A stretch of DNA of 64,000 nt from Herminiimonas sp. CN (GCF_000622895.1 NZ_AVCC01000001.1:62001-126000), one strand, 5' to 3'. Numbered from the stretch's first letter, positions 49,157-62,690 are shown. Notes: generated from the sequence alone by a model not told the origin. Made by a program: numbers and translations.

Positions 49157-50031
49157 GACATGTCCCTCCCGTCCCGGAAGCCGAGAAAGACAGGGTGGCG
49201 CGGCTTGTCCTTGACGCCGACCTCGAACGACTTATACTTCACGACAAGGCCGTGGTGCTCCTCCCGCTTCGCCCAGATATCCGCCCGAATGGCGTCATCC
49301 AGACCGGTGCCGATGTTGAATGCGACGTCGGTCACGAGGTCTCGGACGATCAGCGCGCCGAGCGTGCCCTTACCATGCTTATTTTCCTGGTGGCTGCTGC
49401 GCTTGCTGCGACCCAGCTCGTTGACGGTCTTCTCATTGTCGTTTTTCATCTGCTCCTCAAAGCCGATAATGGTGGCCTCGCCATCGGTGAAGCGTTTCAC
49501 TTTCAAGAGATAGCCTTCATTCACGGTGCTGCGGCCATATTTATAAAGGCCGTCGATCTTGCGCAGGATTACGCCCTCGTAGCCGGCCTCGACTTGCGCG
49601 GCTTCATACTCAGCCAGCCCGGCTTCGTTGTGAATCCGGGTCTGGGGCAGCAACACGATATTGACCCCGTGGTGTTCGCGGCGGCACAGCCGCGCGTAAC
49701 GTACATCGAACCCCATTTCGCAGTCATGCAGGTCAAACACGAAATAGGTGAAGTCGAACACCTTGTCATGGCTCATCACATGGCTGGTCGTGTTGCTGAA
49801 CACGTTCAACGCGGTGACGTCACCGACGATAAGCTCGCCGTCGAAGCCCTCGAAGCGTTTGTCCGACAGCAGGTTGTAGACATGCTTGTTCGGGATTGGC
49901 TTCAGCGAACGCGACAGCAGTTTCCCGCCCACGACCGAGGCGCGAATGCCGTCGAGCTTGGGCGAGGCGTAGCAGGGGAAGATCAGTTTGGCCGGGTCGT
50001 ACTCTTTGGCCAGCATCGGTTTGAAGCTCAT
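49153..50031 (-). CDS. Phage ATP-dependent DNA ligase (T7-like)
   Basis: Seals nicks during phage replication. 292 residues, a minimal ligase like that of T7-type phages. Nucleotidyltransferase motifs: the adenylation lysine in KLDGIR (Lys25), FDGEL with Asp64 and Glu66 (motif III area), YEGVILRK (motif IV), and LLKVKRF (motif V). The final 80 residues (KGTLGALIVRD..., HGLVVKYKSFEVG) fit the OB-fold domain. It lies at the right end of the prophage, next to the host junction, and is coupled to both neighbours. Confidence 0.92.
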   Translation of the reverse strand: MSFKPMLAKEYDPAKLIFPCYASPKLDGIRASVVGGKLLSRSLKPIPNKHVYNLLSDKRFEGFDGELIVGDVTALNVFSNTTSHVMSHDKVFDFTYFVFDLHDCEMGFDVRYARLCRREHHGVNIVLLPQTRIHNEAGLAEYEAAQVEAGYEGVILRKIDGLYKYGRSTVNEGYLLKVKRFTDGEATIIGFEEQMKNDNEKTVNELGRSKRSSHQENKHGKGTLGALIVRDLVTDVAFNIGTGLDDAIRADIWAKREEHHGLVVKYKSFEVGVKDKPRHPVFLGFRDGRDMS

Positions 50032-50252
50032 GCGGGTTCTCCTATCTCAGTATCGGCGACAGTGCCACTCCAGTTGCAATAGCTACAAATGCACGCGGAG
50101 GCCTCCCCCCACTCGTGGGTGCTGTCGGCTGGTAGGGAGTCGTCAGTACCATCAGCTGTCAATCGTGTCCACGCCTCGAAAGCGATGTCCAGGCTATCGT
50201 CTCGGCCACAGGCGGGACAGGCCATGCCCCATTCTTCAGATACGGTGTTCAT
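50028..50252 (-). CDS. Small zinc-ribbon protein, 74 aa
   Basis: Two Cys pairs: CPAC near residue 12 and CSYC near residue 56, framing an acidic middle. This is a zinc-ribbon layout common in small phage proteins and may bind nucleic acid or a host protein. Coupled to neighbours by ATGA overlaps. Confidence 0.75.
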   Translation of the reverse strand: MNTVSEEWGMACPACGRDDSLDIAFEAWTRLTADGTDDSLPADSTHEWGEASACICSYCNWSGTVADTEIGEPA

Positions 50253-50563
50253 GCATTTACTCCTTCAGCCATTCGCTCGGCCACATGGCCGGCGATAAAT
50301 AATTCCCACTTCTCATGGAAGAAGCTGTCGACGTCCTCCATGTAGGTGTCGCAGTCCGGATCGGCGGCTATCCTCACCGCAAATGCCTTGTCGAACTCCT
50401 CAGCCCACAACATTGCCAGCTCGGCCAGCGAGCGGGAGCCGCCGATGCTGTCCATAATCCGGTCTTGGGCTTCCGAAGCGAACCGGCCCCATGCGTGCCC
50501 AAGATTGAACGAGATGTCGAACAGCGTCTCCTTCTGGTAATAGGTAAAGTCGGGCTGGGTCAT
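50249..50563 (-). CDS. Hypothetical phage protein, 104 aa
   Basis: Start chosen at the ATG 50563 (MTQPDFTYYQKETLFDISFN) because AAAGGA lies before it; an in-frame GTG at 50617 would add 18 basic residues over the upstream gene. The protein is helical, acidic and Trp/Phe-rich (AELAMLWAEEFDKAFAVRIA). Unknown function. Confidence 0.65.
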   Translation of the reverse strand: MTQPDFTYYQKETLFDISFNLGHAWGRFASEAQDRIMDSIGGSRSLAELAMLWAEEFDKAFAVRIAADPDCDTYMEDVDSFFHEKWELFIAGHVAERMAEGVNA

Positions 50564-50817
50564 TTTCTTTTCCTTTCTGACGGTGGAGCGATCTTGCTGC
50601 GGAATACGAGCGACCACGCCTTATGGCAGAGCGCATCGCGGAAGGAGGTAGCACTGGCACGTTCCTTGACGAACGCGCGCGCGGCTTCGTCGGTTAGGAA
50701 GATGTTGGAGGCGTCGTCGCGCTGGATTTCCAGCGTGAGCCGGGCGTCCCATATTTCGAACACATCCCAGCCCTGAGCGCAAGCTGCTGTAGAATCCTGT
50801 TTTGTCCATTCAGTCAT
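50560..50817 (-). CDS. Hypothetical phage protein, 85 aa
   Basis: Begins MTEWTKQDSTAACAQGWDVF. The rightmost phage gene. Compact and mixed alpha/beta (LTLEIQRDDASNIFLTDEAA), with a basic end (SERKRK). Its upstream region (50818-50962) is likely to hold the phage-host junction, so in the prophage it may have lost its original promoter. Confidence 0.65.
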   Translation of the reverse strand: MTEWTKQDSTAACAQGWDVFEIWDARLTLEIQRDDASNIFLTDEAARAFVKERASATSFRDALCHKAWSLVFRSKIAPPSERKRK

Positions 50818-50962
50818 TGGCGCGATATTTTCTGAAAATAAAACGTTAAGTCATTGATTGCAAAAGCTCTTATAAACACGTAAGAGAGTGTAAGATGCCA
50901 CACGATTAATCAACGATTCAAGGCTAAGTCCTTGATTTAACTACGTAAGATCGAAAAAAGAG
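50818..50962. other. Probable prophage right border / host junction
   Basis: The gap separates the last leftward phage gene from the rightward host ABC-F gene. It contains TCAAGGCTAAGTCCTTGA (50917-50934), a small palindrome, and AT-rich DNA. The core GCTAAGTCCTTG is repeated at 48085-48096, inside the phage. No tRNA or integrase is nearby. The exact border cannot be set without the left end of the prophage. Confidence 0.5.
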
Positions 50963-52561
50963 ATGCTATCTACAGCAAACATCACCATGCAGTTCGGCGT
51001 CAAGCCGTTGTTCGAAAACATTTCCGTCAAATTCGGCGAAGGCAACCGTTACGGACTGATCGGCGCCAACGGCTGCGGCAAGTCCACCTTCATGAAGATA
51101 CTGGGCGGCGATCTCGAACCGTCGGCCGGCACCGTCATGCTCGACACCAACGAGCGCCTGGGCAAGCTGCGCCAGGACCAGTTCGGCTTTGAAGAGATGC
51201 GGGTACTCGATGTGGTGATGATGGGCCACACCGAGATGTGGGCGGCGATGGCCGAGCGCGACGCGATCTACGCCAATCCGGAAGCCACCGACGACGATTA
51301 CATGAAGGCCGCCGAACTGGAGGCGAAGTTCGCCGAGTACGACGGCTACACCGCCGAATCGCGCGCCGGCGAACTGTTGCTGGGCGTCGGCGTGGCGATC
51401 GAGCAGCATCAGGGGCCGATGAGCAACGTCGCGCCCGGCTGGAAATTGCGGGTACTGCTGGCGCAGGCGCTGTTCTCGAATCCGGACATCCTGCTGCTGG
51501 ACGAGCCGACCAACAACCTCGACATCAACACCATCCGCTGGCTGGAAGACGTGCTCAACGAGCGCAATTCGACCATGATCATCATTTCGCATGATCGCCA
51601 TTTCCTGAATCAGGTCTGCACCCACATGGCCGATATGGATTACGGCACGCTGAAGGTGTATCCGGGCAATTACGACGACTACATGTTCGCCTCCACCCAG
51701 GCGCGCCAGCAGCAGCAATCGGTGAATGCCAAGGCCAAGGAAAAGGTCGCAGAACTGCAGGATTTCGTGCGCCGCTTCGCCGCCAACAAATCGAAGGCGC
51801 GCCAGGCCACTTCGCGCGCCAAGCAGATCGAGAAGATCAAGGTCGAGGACCTGAAGCCGTCCTCGCGCCAGAACCCGTTCGTGCGTTTCGACGGCGAGAA
51901 GAAACTGCACCGGCTGGCGGTCGAAGTGCAGGGCCTGAGCAAGAGCTACGACCACACGATTTTCAAGAACGTCAACCTGATGGTCGAAGCCGGCGAACGC
52001 ATCGCCATCATCGGCGCCAACGGCATCGGCAAAACCACCTTGCTGCGCTGCATCGGCGGCGATATATGCGGCTTGCAGCCGGATAGCGGTTTTGCCAAAT
52101 GGGCCGAGCATGCGGACGTCGGCTACATGCCGCAAGATCCGACCGAAAACTTCGCCAGCGACCTTAACCTGACCGACTGGATGGGGCGCTGGACCAAGGA
52201 AGGCGACGACGACCAGGCGGTGCGCTCGATTCTGGGCCGCCTGCTGTTTTCCGGCGACGACGTGAAGAAATCAGTGCAAGTGCTGTCCGGCGGCGAAAAG
52301 GGCCGCATGACCTATGGCAAGCTGATGCTGGGCCGCCACAATGTGCTGCTGATGGACGAGCCGACCAACCACATGGATATGGAAACCATCGAGTCGCTCA
52401 ACATCGCACTGGAAAAATATGCGGGCACGCTGATTTTCGTATCGCACGACCGGGAGTTCGTCTCCTCGCTGGCAACCCGCATCCTGGAGATCAAGGAAGA
52501 CGGAATCGTCGACTTCCTGGGTAATTACGAGGATTATCTGAGCAGCCAGGGCATCGATTAA
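50963..52561 (+). CDS. ybiT: ABC-F family ATPase, YbiT-like
   Basis: A ribosome-linked ABC-F ATPase of the YbiT branch. Two ATPase domains: Walker A GANGCGKS (near residue 34) with Walker [13 protein letters not shown], and GANGIGKT (near residue 350) with LSGGEKGRM and [12 protein letters not shown]. The first signature motif is replaced by [13 protein letters not shown], a mark of YbiT. A linker with basic helices (about 240-310) joins the domains. It probably regulates translating ribosomes. This is the first host gene; the prophage lies just upstream, so its promoter may have been affected by integration. Confidence 0.92.
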   Translation: MLSTANITMQFGVKPLFENISVKFGEGNRYGLIGANGCGKSTFMKILGGDLEPSAGTVMLDTNERLGKLRQDQFGFEEMRVLDVVMMGHTEMWAAMAERDAIYANPEATDDDYMKAAELEAKFAEYDGYTAESRAGELLLGVGVAIEQHQGPMSNVAPGWKLRVLLAQALFSNPDILLLDEPTNNLDINTIRWLEDVLNERNSTMIIISHDRHFLNQVCTHMADMDYGTLKVYPGNYDDYMFASTQARQQQQSVNAKAKEKVAELQDFVRRFAANKSKARQATSRAKQIEKIKVEDLKPSSRQNPFVRFDGEKKLHRLAVEVQGLSKSYDHTIFKNVNLMVEAGERIAIIGANGIGKTTLLRCIGGDICGLQPDSGFAKWAEHADVGYMPQDPTENFASDLNLTDWMGRWTKEGDDDQAVRSILGRLLFSGDDVKKSVQVLSGGEKGRMTYGKLMLGRHNVLLMDEPTNHMDMETIESLNIALEKYAGTLIFVSHDREFVSSLATRILEIKEDGIVDFLGNYEDYLSSQGID

Positions 52562-52578
52562 CGCTGCGGCTAGCCTGG

Positions 52579-52614
52579 AAAAACGCACTGCTGCTAGTCG
52601 TCAGTGCGTTTTTT
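52579..52614 (+). terminator. Intrinsic terminator after the ABC-F gene
   Basis: AAACGCACTG (52581-52590) pairs with CAGTGCGTTT, followed by a T run to about 52614. It ends the ABC-F transcript and lies before a leftward gene whose stop is 10 bases beyond. Confidence 0.9.
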
Positions 52615-52624
52615 CATTTACGGG

Positions 52625-52840
52625 CTATCTATCGATTAATTGAATGTAGCCATTCTCGAGCAACTCCCGGATGCTGTGTTCGCCGAGCCCGAGCCCGGAC
52701 ACCTGGGCCAGCAAATCGGCAGTGCTGTGCTGGCCGTCGATCATCACCAGCAGCGGACGCAACCGCAGTGCCAGGCCATGCTTGCGCATGGTGATCTCTT
52801 CGCGGCCTTTTTGGGATTTATCGAAAATGCTATTGTCCAT
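52625..52840 (-). CDS. Small host protein, 71 aa
   Basis: Begins MDNSIFDKSQKGREEITMRK; a start at Met18 (MRKHGLALRL) is possible. The second half has a helix-turn-helix-like outline (STADLLAQVSGLGLGEHSIR), ending LLENGYIQLID. It resembles short regulatory or toxin-antidote-like proteins of betaproteobacteria, but I cannot name the family. It faces away from nadA. Confidence 0.6.
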   Translation of the reverse strand: MDNSIFDKSQKGREEITMRKHGLALRLRPLLVMIDGQHSTADLLAQVSGLGLGEHSIRELLENGYIQLIDR

Positions 52841-53155
52841 GGGAGAGCGGGTTCAGGCGGTAGATCATTGCCGGGTCGGCACGATCGCAAATGCTGCGCC
52901 GGTTCATTTCATGTTGAAAACGGGAGTAAAATTCGGTCTGCCGAAGAATCGTTTTTTATTGCGCCGAATAGAGCACAATTCAAAGCATAGCAGACCGTGC
53001 AGCGCATGTAATGGTTTTCAGGGAAGACATCCATTCATTGCCGAGCCTGCACGTATTTTCAGGATGATATTGGACACCTTGATTTATCCTGTAACGCGCC
53101 GATATCAGCCACACCGAAAGCCATCGTCAACAGTGCCACACTGGACAAACAGCAT
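52841..53155 (+). promoter_or_regulatory. Promoter region upstream of nadA
   Basis: No gene is supported in this 315-base gap, which separates divergent genes. The part nearest nadA contains TTGGAC at about 53070 and other loose -35-like boxes but no consensus -10, and no NadR- or NrtR-like palindrome that I can assert. Confidence 0.35.
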
Positions 53156-54295
53156 ATGCAAACTCAAGTGATCAAACCCGTTGAATTCGAGCGTCCGCAA
53201 ATGGAAACCGGTTCCAGTTGTACCGCGCAGGCCTGGGCCCGCACCCCGGCCGCACCGTCGCCCGCCGAGAAAGTCGCGCTGAAAGAGCGTATCAGGCGCT
53301 TGCTCAAGGAGCGCGATGCAGTGCTGGTCGCGCATTACTATGTCGATCCCGACATCCAGGACCTGGCCGAGGAAACCGGCGGCTGCGTCTCGGATTCGCT
53401 GGAGATGGCGCGCTTCGGCCGCGATCATCCGGCCAGGACGCTGGTGGTCGCCGGCGTGCGCTTCATGGGCGAAACGGCAAAAATCCTCAGCCCTGAAAAA
53501 CGCGTGCTGATGCCCGACCTGGATGCGACCTGTTCGCTCGACCTGGGTTGCCCAGCGGACGAATTCGCCGCCTTCTGCGATGCCCATCCGGACCGTACCG
53601 TGGTGGTGTACGCCAATACCAGCGCGGCAGTAAAAGCCCGCGCCGACTGGATGGTGACTTCCTCGATCGGGCTCGATATCGTGGCCCACCTGCATGCACA
53701 GGGCAAAAAAATCCTGTGGGCGCCGGACAAGCATCTGGGCAGCTATATCCAGAAAAAAACCGGGGCCGACATGCTGCTGTGGCAGGGCTCGTGCCTGGTG
53801 CACGACGAATTCAAGGCAATCGAACTGGAGTTGCTCAAGCAACAATATCCGCATGCCAAGGTGCTGGTGCACCCGGAGTCGCCGGAGGCAGTGGTGGCCC
53901 TGGCCGATGTGGTCGGCTCGACTTCGCAAATGATTGCGGCTACCCAGACGCTGGATGCCGATACCTTCATCGTCGCCACCGATAACGGCATTTTGCACAA
54001 GATGCGCATGGCCGCGCCGACTAAGCGCTTCATCGAGGCGCCGACCGCCGGCAACAGCGCCACCTGCAAGAGCTGCGCCCATTGCCCGTGGATGGCGATG
54101 AACGGCCTGGCCAACCTGGCCGATGCGCTGGAAAGCGGCAAGAACGAAGTCTTTGTCGATCCCGAGATCGGCCGCAAAGCGGTGCTGTGCATCGACCGCA
54201 TGCTCGATTTCGCGGCCCAGAAGAAAGCCAATGTGCGCCCCGGCGCCGATCTGGCACAGGAAGCCAAGCTGTTTTCAGGGATCGGACCGGCATGA
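53156..54295 (+). CDS. nadA: Quinolinate synthase A
   Basis: Condenses iminoaspartate with dihydroxyacetone phosphate to quinolinate, using a [4Fe-4S] cluster. The 379-residue protein has the three cluster cysteines Cys126 ([10 protein letters not shown]), Cys213 (GSCLVHDEF) and Cys310 ([10 protein letters not shown]), each 13 residues later than in Escherichia coli NadA (113, 200, 297). Other marks: [18 protein letters not shown] near the start, [10 protein letters not shown] in the middle. The longer N-terminus (about 40 residues) is typical for betaproteobacterial forms. It is followed at once by nadC (ATGA overlap). Confidence 0.96.
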   Translation: MQTQVIKPVEFERPQMETGSSCTAQAWARTPAAPSPAEKVALKERIRRLLKERDAVLVAHYYVDPDIQDLAEETGGCVSDSLEMARFGRDHPARTLVVAGVRFMGETAKILSPEKRVLMPDLDATCSLDLGCPADEFAAFCDAHPDRTVVVYANTSAAVKARADWMVTSSIGLDIVAHLHAQGKKILWAPDKHLGSYIQKKTGADMLLWQGSCLVHDEFKAIELELLKQQYPHAKVLVHPESPEAVVALADVVGSTSQMIAATQTLDADTFIVATDNGILHKMRMAAPTKRFIEAPTAGNSATCKSCAHCPWMAMNGLANLADALESGKNEVFVDPEIGRKAVLCIDRMLDFAAQKKANVRPGADLAQEAKLFSGIGPA

Positions 54296-55170
54296 GCACA
54301 CTGACCAATCGATTTGCCCCGATGGATGCCGCTCTGGCGGCCGCCTTTGAAGAAAACATCCGCATTGCGCTGCAAGAGGATATCGGCAGCGGCGACCTCA
54401 CCGGCCTGCTGGTGCCGCAGCACGAATGGGTCAGCGCCCGGGTGCTGGTGCGCGAACAGGCCGTGCTATGCGGCGCGCCGTGGTTCGAGGGCGTAATGCA
54501 ATCGGTCGATCCCGGCATCCGGATCGAGTGGCGTTACGCGGAGGGCGATCTGATGGCGGCCGACAGCCTGGTCTGCACCATCGAAGCGCCGGCGCGCGCG
54601 CTGCTGACCGCCGAGCGCAGCGCCTTGAATTTTCTGCAATTGCTGTCCGGCGTGGCCAGCGCCACCCGGCGTTACGTGACGGCGATCGAAGGCACCCGCG
54701 CCGCCATCCTGGATACCCGCAAGACCTTGCCGGGATTGCGGCTGGCGCAGAAATACGCGGTGCGCGTGGGCGGCGGCCAGAACCAGCGGCTGGCCTTGTA
54801 TGACGGCATCTTGATCAAGGAAAACCACATTGCCGCCGCCGGCGGCATCGGCGCGGTGCTGGCTGCGGCCTTGGGCTTGCGTTCCGGGGCGCCGATCCAG
54901 ATTGAGGTCGAGACCCTGCAGCAACTGGAGGAGGCTTTGGCAGCTGGCGCCAGATCGGTGCTGCTGGATAATTTCAGCACCGATGCGATGCGCGAAGCGG
55001 TGCAAATGACCGCCGGACGGGCGTTGCTGGAAGCCTCCGGCGGCATCAACATGACGACGCTGCGCGCGATTGCTGAAACCGGCGTCGACCGGATCTCGAT
55101 CGGCGGCCTGACCAAGGATGTGCAGGCGACCGATTATTCATTGCGGATTACCGGGAAATTGAACGTCTGA
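54292..55170 (+). CDS. nadC: Nicotinate-nucleotide pyrophosphorylase (quinolinate phosphoribosyltransferase)
   Basis: Converts quinolinate and PRPP to nicotinate mononucleotide and CO2. Start at 54292 ([20 protein letters not shown]) with ATGA coupling to nadA; a frame extension upstream lies inside nadA. Family marks: [10 protein letters not shown] near the start, [31 protein letters not shown] and [18 protein letters not shown]. The 292-residue length is normal. A two-way terminator separates it from nadB, which runs the other way. Confidence 0.96.
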   Translation: MSTLTNRFAPMDAALAAAFEENIRIALQEDIGSGDLTGLLVPQHEWVSARVLVREQAVLCGAPWFEGVMQSVDPGIRIEWRYAEGDLMAADSLVCTIEAPARALLTAERSALNFLQLLSGVASATRRYVTAIEGTRAAILDTRKTLPGLRLAQKYAVRVGGGQNQRLALYDGILIKENHIAAAGGIGAVLAAALGLRSGAPIQIEVETLQQLEEALAAGARSVLLDNFSTDAMREAVQMTAGRALLEASGGINMTTLRAIAETGVDRISIGGLTKDVQATDYSLRITGKLNV

Positions 55171-55235
55171 CAGATTATTTTCCGGGAGTATGCCTTAAAA
55201 CTGGCAAGTTTTCGCGCGGATATATTGTGGTATTA

Positions 55236-55271
55236 AAAAATGCACGGAGCAGTATGCTGCCGTGCATTTTT
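55236..55271. terminator. Bidirectional terminator between nadC and nadB
   Basis: AAAAATGCACGG (55236-55247) pairs with CCGTGCATTTTT (55260-55271), with an inner AGCA/TGCT pairing. A runs on the left and T runs on the right make it able to stop transcription from both converging genes. Confidence 0.9.
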
Positions 55272-55287
55272 CATGTCAGACCGGCCT

Positions 55288-56889
55288 CTAGCGCCGTTCC
55301 GGCGACAGCACGCTCGGCAGGGCTTTGGGCAGGGTGTAGGGGTAGTCGCGGCTGTAGTGCAGGCCGCGGCTCTCGCGCCGGAGCAACGCGCTGTTGACGA
55401 TCAGCGAAGCGACTTCGACCAGATTGCGCAATTCCACCAGGTCGCTGGTGATGCGGAAATTGGCGTAATACTCGTCGATTTCTTCCTTCAGCAAACTGAT
55501 CCGGTGTTGCGCCCGATTGAGGCGCTTGTTGGTGCGCACGATGCCGACGTAATTCCACATGAAGCGGCGCAATTCATCCCAGTTATGGGAAATCACGACT
55601 TCCTCATCGGCATCGGTGACGCGGCTTTCATCCCATTGCGGCAGCGCCGGGTGGACGGCCCTTGGTGTACGGCCGATTTCCAGCGCGGCAGCGCGACCCA
55701 GCACCACGCATTCCAGCAGCGAATTGCTGGCCAGACGGTTGGCGCCATGCAGCCCGGTGTAGGCGGTCTCGCCCACCGCATACAAACCGGCGAGATCGGT
55801 GCTGCCATGCAAGTCGGTGACTACGCCGCCGCAGGTGAAATGCACCGCCGGTACCACAGGGATCGGCTCCTTGCTGATGTCGATGCCGAGTTCCATGCAG
55901 CGCGCATAGATGGTTGGAAAATGCTCTTGCAGGAATTCCGGGCTCTGGTGGCTGATGTCCAGGTGGACATAATCGAGGCCGCGTTTTTTCATTTCGAAAT
56001 CAATCGCGCGGGCGACTACGTCGCGCGGCGCCAGTTCGGCACGGGCGTCGTGTTCCGGCATGAAACGCAGGCCGGCTGCTGCGCCAGCTTCCGGCGGCAA
56101 CTTCAGCAGGCCGCCTTCGCCGCGTATCGCTTCCGAAATCAGGAACGATTTGGCGTAGGGGTGATACAGGCAGGTCGGATGGAACTGGATGAATTCCATG
56201 TTGGCGACCCGGCAGCCGGCGCGCCAGGCCATCGCGATGCCGTCGCCGGTGGCGGTATCCGGATTGGTGGTGTACAGATACACCTTGCCGGCGCCGCCGG
56301 TGGCCAGCACGGTGTGGCCGGCGGCAATCGTGATGACGCGGCCGCTGGCGGCATCCTGCACGTACAGTCCGACGCATTGCGGCGAGGGTGATTTCTGCTC
56401 CAGCTTGTCGGAAGTGATCAGGTCGATTGCGTAATGATTTTCCAGCAGCGTGATATTCGGGTGCTTGCGCACTTTCTCTTCCAGCGTGACCTGGACCGCG
56501 TGGCCGGTGGCATCGGCCGCGTGGATGATGCGGCGCTGGCTGTGGCCGCCTTCGCGGGTCAGGTGATAGCCGAGCTCGGCGCTGCCGTCGCGGGTAAACG
56601 GCACGCCCTGGGCGATCAGCCATTCGATCGCTTCGCGCCCATGCTCGACGATGTTGCGGGTGGCCGTCTCGTCGCACAGGCCGGCGCCGGCGACCAGCGT
56701 GTCGTCGATATGCTGCGCGTAACTGTCGCCGGAATCGAGCACGGCGGCAATCCCGCCCTGGGCCCAGTTGCTGGCGCCGTCGAGCAGATGGCGCTTGGTG
56801 ACGACGGCAACTTGATGGTTTTCGGCCAGGTGCAGCGCTACGGAGAGGCCGGCCAAGCCGCTACCGATAATGACGACATCAAATTTCAT
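55288..56889 (-). CDS. nadB: L-aspartate oxidase
   Basis: Oxidises aspartate to iminoaspartate with FAD, the first step of NAD synthesis here. Start chosen at 56889 ([20 protein letters not shown]); an extension to 57075 has no homology. It has the FAD-binding GSGLAG loop (residues 9-14), [42 protein letters not shown] and [13 protein letters not shown], with 533 residues as in other NadB proteins. Together with nadA/nadC it completes the aspartate route to nicotinate mononucleotide. Confidence 0.96.
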   Translation of the reverse strand: MKFDVVIIGSGLAGLSVALHLAENHQVAVVTKRHLLDGASNWAQGGIAAVLDSGDSYAQHIDDTLVAGAGLCDETATRNIVEHGREAIEWLIAQGVPFTRDGSAELGYHLTREGGHSQRRIIHAADATGHAVQVTLEEKVRKHPNITLLENHYAIDLITSDKLEQKSPSPQCVGLYVQDAASGRVITIAAGHTVLATGGAGKVYLYTTNPDTATGDGIAMAWRAGCRVANMEFIQFHPTCLYHPYAKSFLISEAIRGEGGLLKLPPEAGAAAGLRFMPEHDARAELAPRDVVARAIDFEMKKRGLDYVHLDISHQSPEFLQEHFPTIYARCMELGIDISKEPIPVVPAVHFTCGGVVTDLHGSTDLAGLYAVGETAYTGLHGANRLASNSLLECVVLGRAAALEIGRTPRAVHPALPQWDESRVTDADEEVVISHNWDELRRFMWNYVGIVRTNKRLNRAQHRISLLKEEIDEYYANFRITSDLVELRNLVEVASLIVNSALLRRESRGLHYSRDYPYTLPKALPSVLSPERR

Positions 56890-56951
56890 GGGGGCAATGA
56901 GTGAGTTGTTTAGGAGACTATAACGGATATGGCGGCAATCGTGCTGTGTGG

Positions 56952-59615
56952 TTAATCGATTCGGATATATTCGGGGGCGATTTCGGTGCGCCGGTCTTCT
57001 TGCATGGCAAGCCATCTTTCGACTTCCGGCGCGCCAATCGGCGGCGAAAACAGAAAGCCTTGTCCGATCTCGCATCCCAATCGGCTCAGTTCGACTACCT
57101 GTTCCTGGGTTTCCACGCCTTCTGCGACGATCTCGAGCGCCAATGTCCTGGCCAGGGCGATGATGAGGCGAACAATTTCTTTATCGCTCTTTCTTTTTGC
57201 GATGCCGGTCACGAAAGCCTTGTCGATTTTCAGCGTGTTGATCGGCAGCTTTTGCAAATACGCCAGCGAAGAATAGCCGGTGCCGAAATCGTCCAGTGCC
57301 AGACGCAATCCGAGACGCTTGAGCAACGCCAGGTTTTCTATTACCTGCAACGGGCTTGCCATGACCGAAGTTTCGGTCAATTCCAGTTCGATGGTGCCCG
57401 GCGTCACGCCCGACTCTTCCAGGATGCGCGTGACTGCCGGCAGGAATGCGGATTGCAGCAATTGACGCATTGAAACATTGACTGCGACAACCGCTCCGCC
57501 CGCATCCGGGAATGCGGTTTGCCAATGCCGTTGCTGTTTGCAGGCCTGTTCCAGCGCCCACAAGCCGATCGGCACGATGAGGCCGTTGCTCTCTGCAATC
57601 GGGATGAATTCGGTCGGAGAAATTTCGCCATGCTGCGGGCTGTTCCAGCGCAGCAGCAGTTCCAGCCCCTTGAGGCTGCCATCGCGCATTGATACTTTCG
57701 GCTGATACAGGATGCTGAATTCATTGCGCTCCAGCGCGAAATGCAACGCGGCATCAAGCTGGGCGCGCCGGGTCGAGATGTCGTGCAGCGAAGCGTCGAA
57801 AATTTCGATGCGGTTGCGGCCCTGTTCCTTGGCTTGATACATGGCAGCATCGGCATCGCGTATCAGTTCGGAGGGATTTTTGTGGTCGGCGCGCATGCGG
57901 GCAATGCCGATGCTGGCGCCGACCTTGACCACGACGTCATTAATGATCAGCGGCACCGACAACGCCTGCAACAGCGCCTGGGCCTTGACCTTGGCATCCG
58001 CCTGCGCAGCCTTGACCAGAATTATGAATTCATCGCTACCGAAGCGGGCGGCAAAATCTGTATCGTTGAGGTGCAGGTTGATGCGCCGGGTGATTTCGCG
58101 CAGGCACTTGTCGCCGAATTCATGGCCGTGGATGTCATTGACGTTCTTGAAGAAATCGAGATCGCAAAATAGTATGGTAGACATCTCCCCTGTCGTGCGA
58201 AACAGTTCCATGCTTCTGGCAATGCTTTGCAGCATGTAACGCCGGTTGGCCAAGCCGGTCAATGGGTCGTGCAGCGCCTGGTACTTCAGATGGATTTCGT
58301 ATTCCTTGCGGCGGGTAATGTCGCGCATGGTGTTGAGAATGCCAATGATCTTGCCATTGCTGTCGCGCAATGGGTATTTGTTGGATTTGTACCAGCGCGG
58401 TGCCTCATTTTCGAGAATCCCCTCGATTTCGATGCTTTGTACCGGCTCGCCGTTTTGCATGATCTTGATATCGTGCAACTGGCTTTCATGCGCGAGCTGT
58501 CGGGCAATATGCTTTTGCATGTTTGTGGCTTGCATCCGCATCACATCATGACTGGTTTTGCCGCGCAAATCCTCTTCCGACAGAAAACCAAAGCGGCGCT
58601 GGAAACTCTGATTGCTGATCGTGAAGCGCCCGGTCAGATCGGTGGCATACATCATCGACGGGTTGTGATCCAGCACCGCGCGCAGCAGCGTACGTTCATC
58701 GTCGAGTTTCTGCTCCGCCAGCTTGCGCTCGGTAATGTTGACGATGGAGAACACGAAGCCATTGATGGCCTCGTCATGCAGCATGTTGTAGCCATAGGCT
58801 TCCAGCCATATCCAGTGGCCATTCTTGTGTTGCAGCCGGTAGCGGGTAAAGACGGTGCTGTTGGGTAATTTGTGCAGTGCACGCAAGTTTTTCTGGTAGG
58901 CGGCCAGATCGTCCGGATGGATCGAGGACGGCAGGGCATTGCCTAAAATTTCGTTCTGCGTATAGCCGATGATTTCCTTGATTGCCCGATTCACGAAAAG
59001 CACTTTGAAATCGGCATCGGTAATAATGAAAAGATTATGGGTGACGCGGGCAATCGCATTGAAGCGAGCCAGATTGATGCGCGACTTGCGTGCGGTAACC
59101 AGGTGAAAACGCAGCGCTTCGGACAGCAATATTCCGATTGAACCGGCAAACAGCGTAACGAAAAACTGGGATAGCAAATCACTGGTGGATGCGCTTGCGA
59201 ACAGGTTGAGCAGTACGCCAGCCAGGCCGACCGCCGTCACCACGCCCAGCATCGGCCGACCGCTCAGAATCAGGGGAAACAGGCACGCCATCATGACCAG
59301 CCAGGGAAAAGCCGTCTGCGATTGCGGCAGCGCCAGTGTGATCACCGCCGCCAGCGTGGCGCAACACTCGATCAGGCTGTGCCTGCGCGTAAGTTGCGGC
59401 GCTGCACTGAAAAGCAGGCGCTGCAATGCAAGCAGCAGCAAGAGCACCAGCGCAACCGTTGCGCCCAGCTGCGCATAAGTGGTGTACAAATCTTGCCGCC
59501 AAGGCAAGGAGAATCCCGCATGCAGTAGCGCCGATGCGTAAAGAAACGGGGACAGAACGCGAAAAACCCCGGCTCCGGTAGCGATATTTCTGGACTTCAG
59601 GAAAGATGTCATCAT
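56952..59615 (-). CDS. Membrane PAS-GGDEF-EAL cyclic-di-GMP signalling protein
   Basis: An 887-residue signalling protein. N-terminal part (about 15-175) holds several membrane helices ([38 protein letters not shown]). Two PAS domains follow (about 185-310, 315-425), then GGDEF (about 430-595) and EAL (about 605-870). The GGDEF active site reads GSDEF (RFGSDEF), and the EAL motif reads ELL (GLELLLRW), while [10 protein letters not shown] and EGVET are intact. So cyclase activity is doubtful and phosphodiesterase activity is plausible but not certain. It would respond to signals through PAS and adjust cyclic-di-GMP. Confidence 0.92.
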   Translation of the reverse strand: MMTSFLKSRNIATGAGVFRVLSPFLYASALLHAGFSLPWRQDLYTTYAQLGATVALVLLLLLALQRLLFSAAPQLTRRHSLIECCATLAAVITLALPQSQTAFPWLVMMACLFPLILSGRPMLGVVTAVGLAGVLLNLFASASTSDLLSQFFVTLFAGSIGILLSEALRFHLVTARKSRINLARFNAIARVTHNLFIITDADFKVLFVNRAIKEIIGYTQNEILGNALPSSIHPDDLAAYQKNLRALHKLPNSTVFTRYRLQHKNGHWIWLEAYGYNMLHDEAINGFVFSIVNITERKLAEQKLDDERTLLRAVLDHNPSMMYATDLTGRFTISNQSFQRRFGFLSEEDLRGKTSHDVMRMQATNMQKHIARQLAHESQLHDIKIMQNGEPVQSIEIEGILENEAPRWYKSNKYPLRDSNGKIIGILNTMRDITRRKEYEIHLKYQALHDPLTGLANRRYMLQSIARSMELFRTTGEMSTILFCDLDFFKNVNDIHGHEFGDKCLREITRRINLHLNDTDFAARFGSDEFIILVKAAQADAKVKAQALLQALSVPLIINDVVVKVGASIGIARMRADHKNPSELIRDADAAMYQAKEQGRNRIEIFDASLHDISTRRAQLDAALHFALERNEFSILYQPKVSMRDGSLKGLELLLRWNSPQHGEISPTEFIPIAESNGLIVPIGLWALEQACKQQRHWQTAFPDAGGAVVAVNVSMRQLLQSAFLPAVTRILEESGVTPGTIELELTETSVMASPLQVIENLALLKRLGLRLALDDFGTGYSSLAYLQKLPINTLKIDKAFVTGIAKRKSDKEIVRLIIALARTLALEIVAEGVETQEQVVELSRLGCEIGQGFLFSPPIGAPEVERWLAMQEDRRTEIAPEYIRID

Positions 59616-60073
59616 TAGCGGATGACAGTGCGCTGGGCGATTTTTTCGGAGGCTTCTACGGTTCTGTCAGGTACAACAAAAGAATACGAGATTTGGCCTG
59701 AGCCAGAGAGTTCGATTTTCGCAGTGCCCAGGAGTAAAGATGCGCCGAGGCGCGTATATAATTTCATTGATGCAGCGGATGCGGATGTTCATTGACGCAT
59801 GAACAATAGCAAATCCATATCGATTTGGACAGGTAAAACTCATCGTATGTAACACATTCTTACTAAAAATATCATCCTGATAACTGCGCTCTATAGCCTT
59901 CAATTGTCAACGTGCAATATTGCGGATTTGCCATAGATAAACAGGGCCATGTCAAACGTTGTCTGGCAAGCATCTTCAGACTGTACTGGCGCTGCCTGAA
60001 AGTTTTGATCTTGTGCAAGCACCGGTGCGCGCGCCTGCACTAAGCTCGGCTGTGTCATACCCAGAGGTTTTTC
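59616..60073 (+). promoter_or_regulatory. 458-bp gap before the P-type ATPase
   Basis: No gene is supported. A 78-codon leftward frame (59667-59903) is unlikely: its composition and start are poor. The part nearer the ATPase contains GCACCGGTGC, a small palindrome at about 60020, and no clear metal-regulator operator. Promoters for both divergent genes probably lie here. Confidence 0.35.
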
Positions 60074-62620
<2,547 letters not shown>

Positions 62621-62626
<6 letters not shown>

Positions 62627-62690
62627 TGTGGTGTTTCATGCCTGAAGGCGCGCTTTTATGTGCCTGATAGCGTGCAACACCACACTAGCG
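62621..62690. repeat. 15-bp perfect inverted repeat after the P-type ATPase
   Basis: The left arm 62621-62635 (overlapping the ATPase stop) and the right arm 62676-62690 are exact reverse complements (CGCTAGTGTGGTGTT) separated by 40 bases. It may be a terminator-like structure or the trace of a small element. No T run follows. Confidence 0.8.

Noticed and set aside
48085-50934. GCTAAGTCCTTG direct repeats as attL/attR
   Set aside because: They enclose only the ligase module, while the prophage starts left of the window; 12 bases with partial flanking similarity is not enough to claim attachment sites.
59667-59903. Leftward 78-codon frame upstream of the P-type ATPase
   Set aside because: No ribosome site, Cys/Ile-rich composition unlike the host genes, and no recognisable motif.
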